From assembly GCA_021292165.1 (NCBI GenBank), contig CM037880.1:206920255-206984254 (forward strand): a stretch of 64,000 nucleotides of DNA, in the 5' to 3' direction. Each line of letters opens with the position of its first letter. Within the stretch, counting starts at the first letter, position 1. The notes beneath the pieces are model-generated. The model did no database searches. It was not told the origin of the DNA and saw only the letters and a program-made list of their open reading frames with translations. Positions 63,728 through 64,000 of this stretch are shown in pieces. The DNA is from Shinisaurus crocodilurus. Taxonomy: Eukaryota > Chordata > Lepidosauria > Squamata > Shinisauridae. Made by a program: the position numbers and the translations under genes.

Positions 63728-64000
63728 GAGATGTTAACGTGCCTTGGGGGAGGGGGTTCCTCGCCTCTCTGTGCTGCCCCCCCCGCCTCTCGATTCTCAG
63801 TGGCGCGGAGCGATTCTCTGTGCCACCTGAGCCGCTCGCTCCCGCCGTGACAGGACCCTGTGCTGGCGTGACAGGACCCCGCGCTGCGTCTTTCCATAGA
63901 AACCAGGGCAACAGGGCTTAAAATGGCCGTTTTAAGCCCTGTTGCCCTGGTTTCTATGGAAAAGATGCAGCGCGGGCTCCCATTGTGCTGGCGCAGGGTC
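63728..64000. mobile_element. GC-rich foldback element, type B, cut by window end
   Basis: The left end TAGAGATGTTAACGTGCC follows the TAGGGATG pattern. The palindrome 63878-63976 has arms CGCGCTGCGTCTTTCCATAG / CTATGGAAAAGATGCAGCGC with GAAACCAGGGCAACAGGGC inside and an axis near 63925. GTGACAGGACCCTGTGC before the core is shared with 35328-35340. The right third lies beyond the window. Confidence 0.7.

Overview
This window looks like intergenic or intronic DNA from a squamate reptile, most likely a lizard. I found no convincing host protein-coding exon, tRNA gene or rRNA gene. The lineage call rests on the repeats. They are Sauria-type SINEs (tRNA-derived head, conserved body, tail of TATAAATATAATAAATAAA type), tRNA-Ala(TGC)-derived SINEs, 5S rRNA-derived SINEs with a CR1-like tail, CR1 and L2-like LINEs, an L1/Tx1-like LINE, many small hAT elements with 8-bp target-site duplications (TSDs), and a tyrosine-recombinase retrotransposon fragment. 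I cannot identify the species.

Layout. 0-9 kb: mostly unrecognised sequence with scattered SINEs and hAT MITEs, and a 20-bp perfect inverted repeat joining positions 1-20 and 1183-1202. 9-18 kb: an L1/Tx1-like LINE relic, a 5S SINE, a hAT element carrying a CAG tract, and a 2-kb LINE whose open frame is broken only by two TGA codons. 18-22 kb: a GAGTC-rich hAT element inside an L2-like fragment, a probable LTR-like insertion, and another hAT element. 22-30 kb: largely unrecognised sequence with small elements. 30-36 kb: a GC-rich foldback element, a CR1 inserted into the CR1-like tail of a 5S SINE, and a second foldback element inserted into a LINE frame. 36-40 kb: a 0.9-kb hAT with a perfect TSD, then sparse sequence. 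40-42 kb: a degenerate Ngaro/DIRS-like element (reverse transcriptase/RNase H, tyrosine recombinase and SGNH hydrolase remnants) split by a LINE fragment. 42-49 kb: mostly unrecognised, then a LINE 3' fragment and a Sauria SINE. 50-54 kb: two foldback elements and a 1.2-kb CR1 with an intact 394-codon frame. 54-61 kb: CR1/L3-like and L2-like relics with nested SINEs, and a 1.3-kb hAT with a perfect TSD. 62-64 kb: nested foldback elements forming a CpG-rich island.

The most unusual content is a family of about 390-435 bp GC-rich foldback elements flanked by TA, with TAGGG(A/G)TG ends and a palindromic core of roughly 100-140 bp. At least seven copies or fragments are present. The two arms within a copy match each other far better than they match the arms of other copies, so the core sequence turns over while the palindrome is kept. 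I do not recognise the family. All element boundaries were read by eye.
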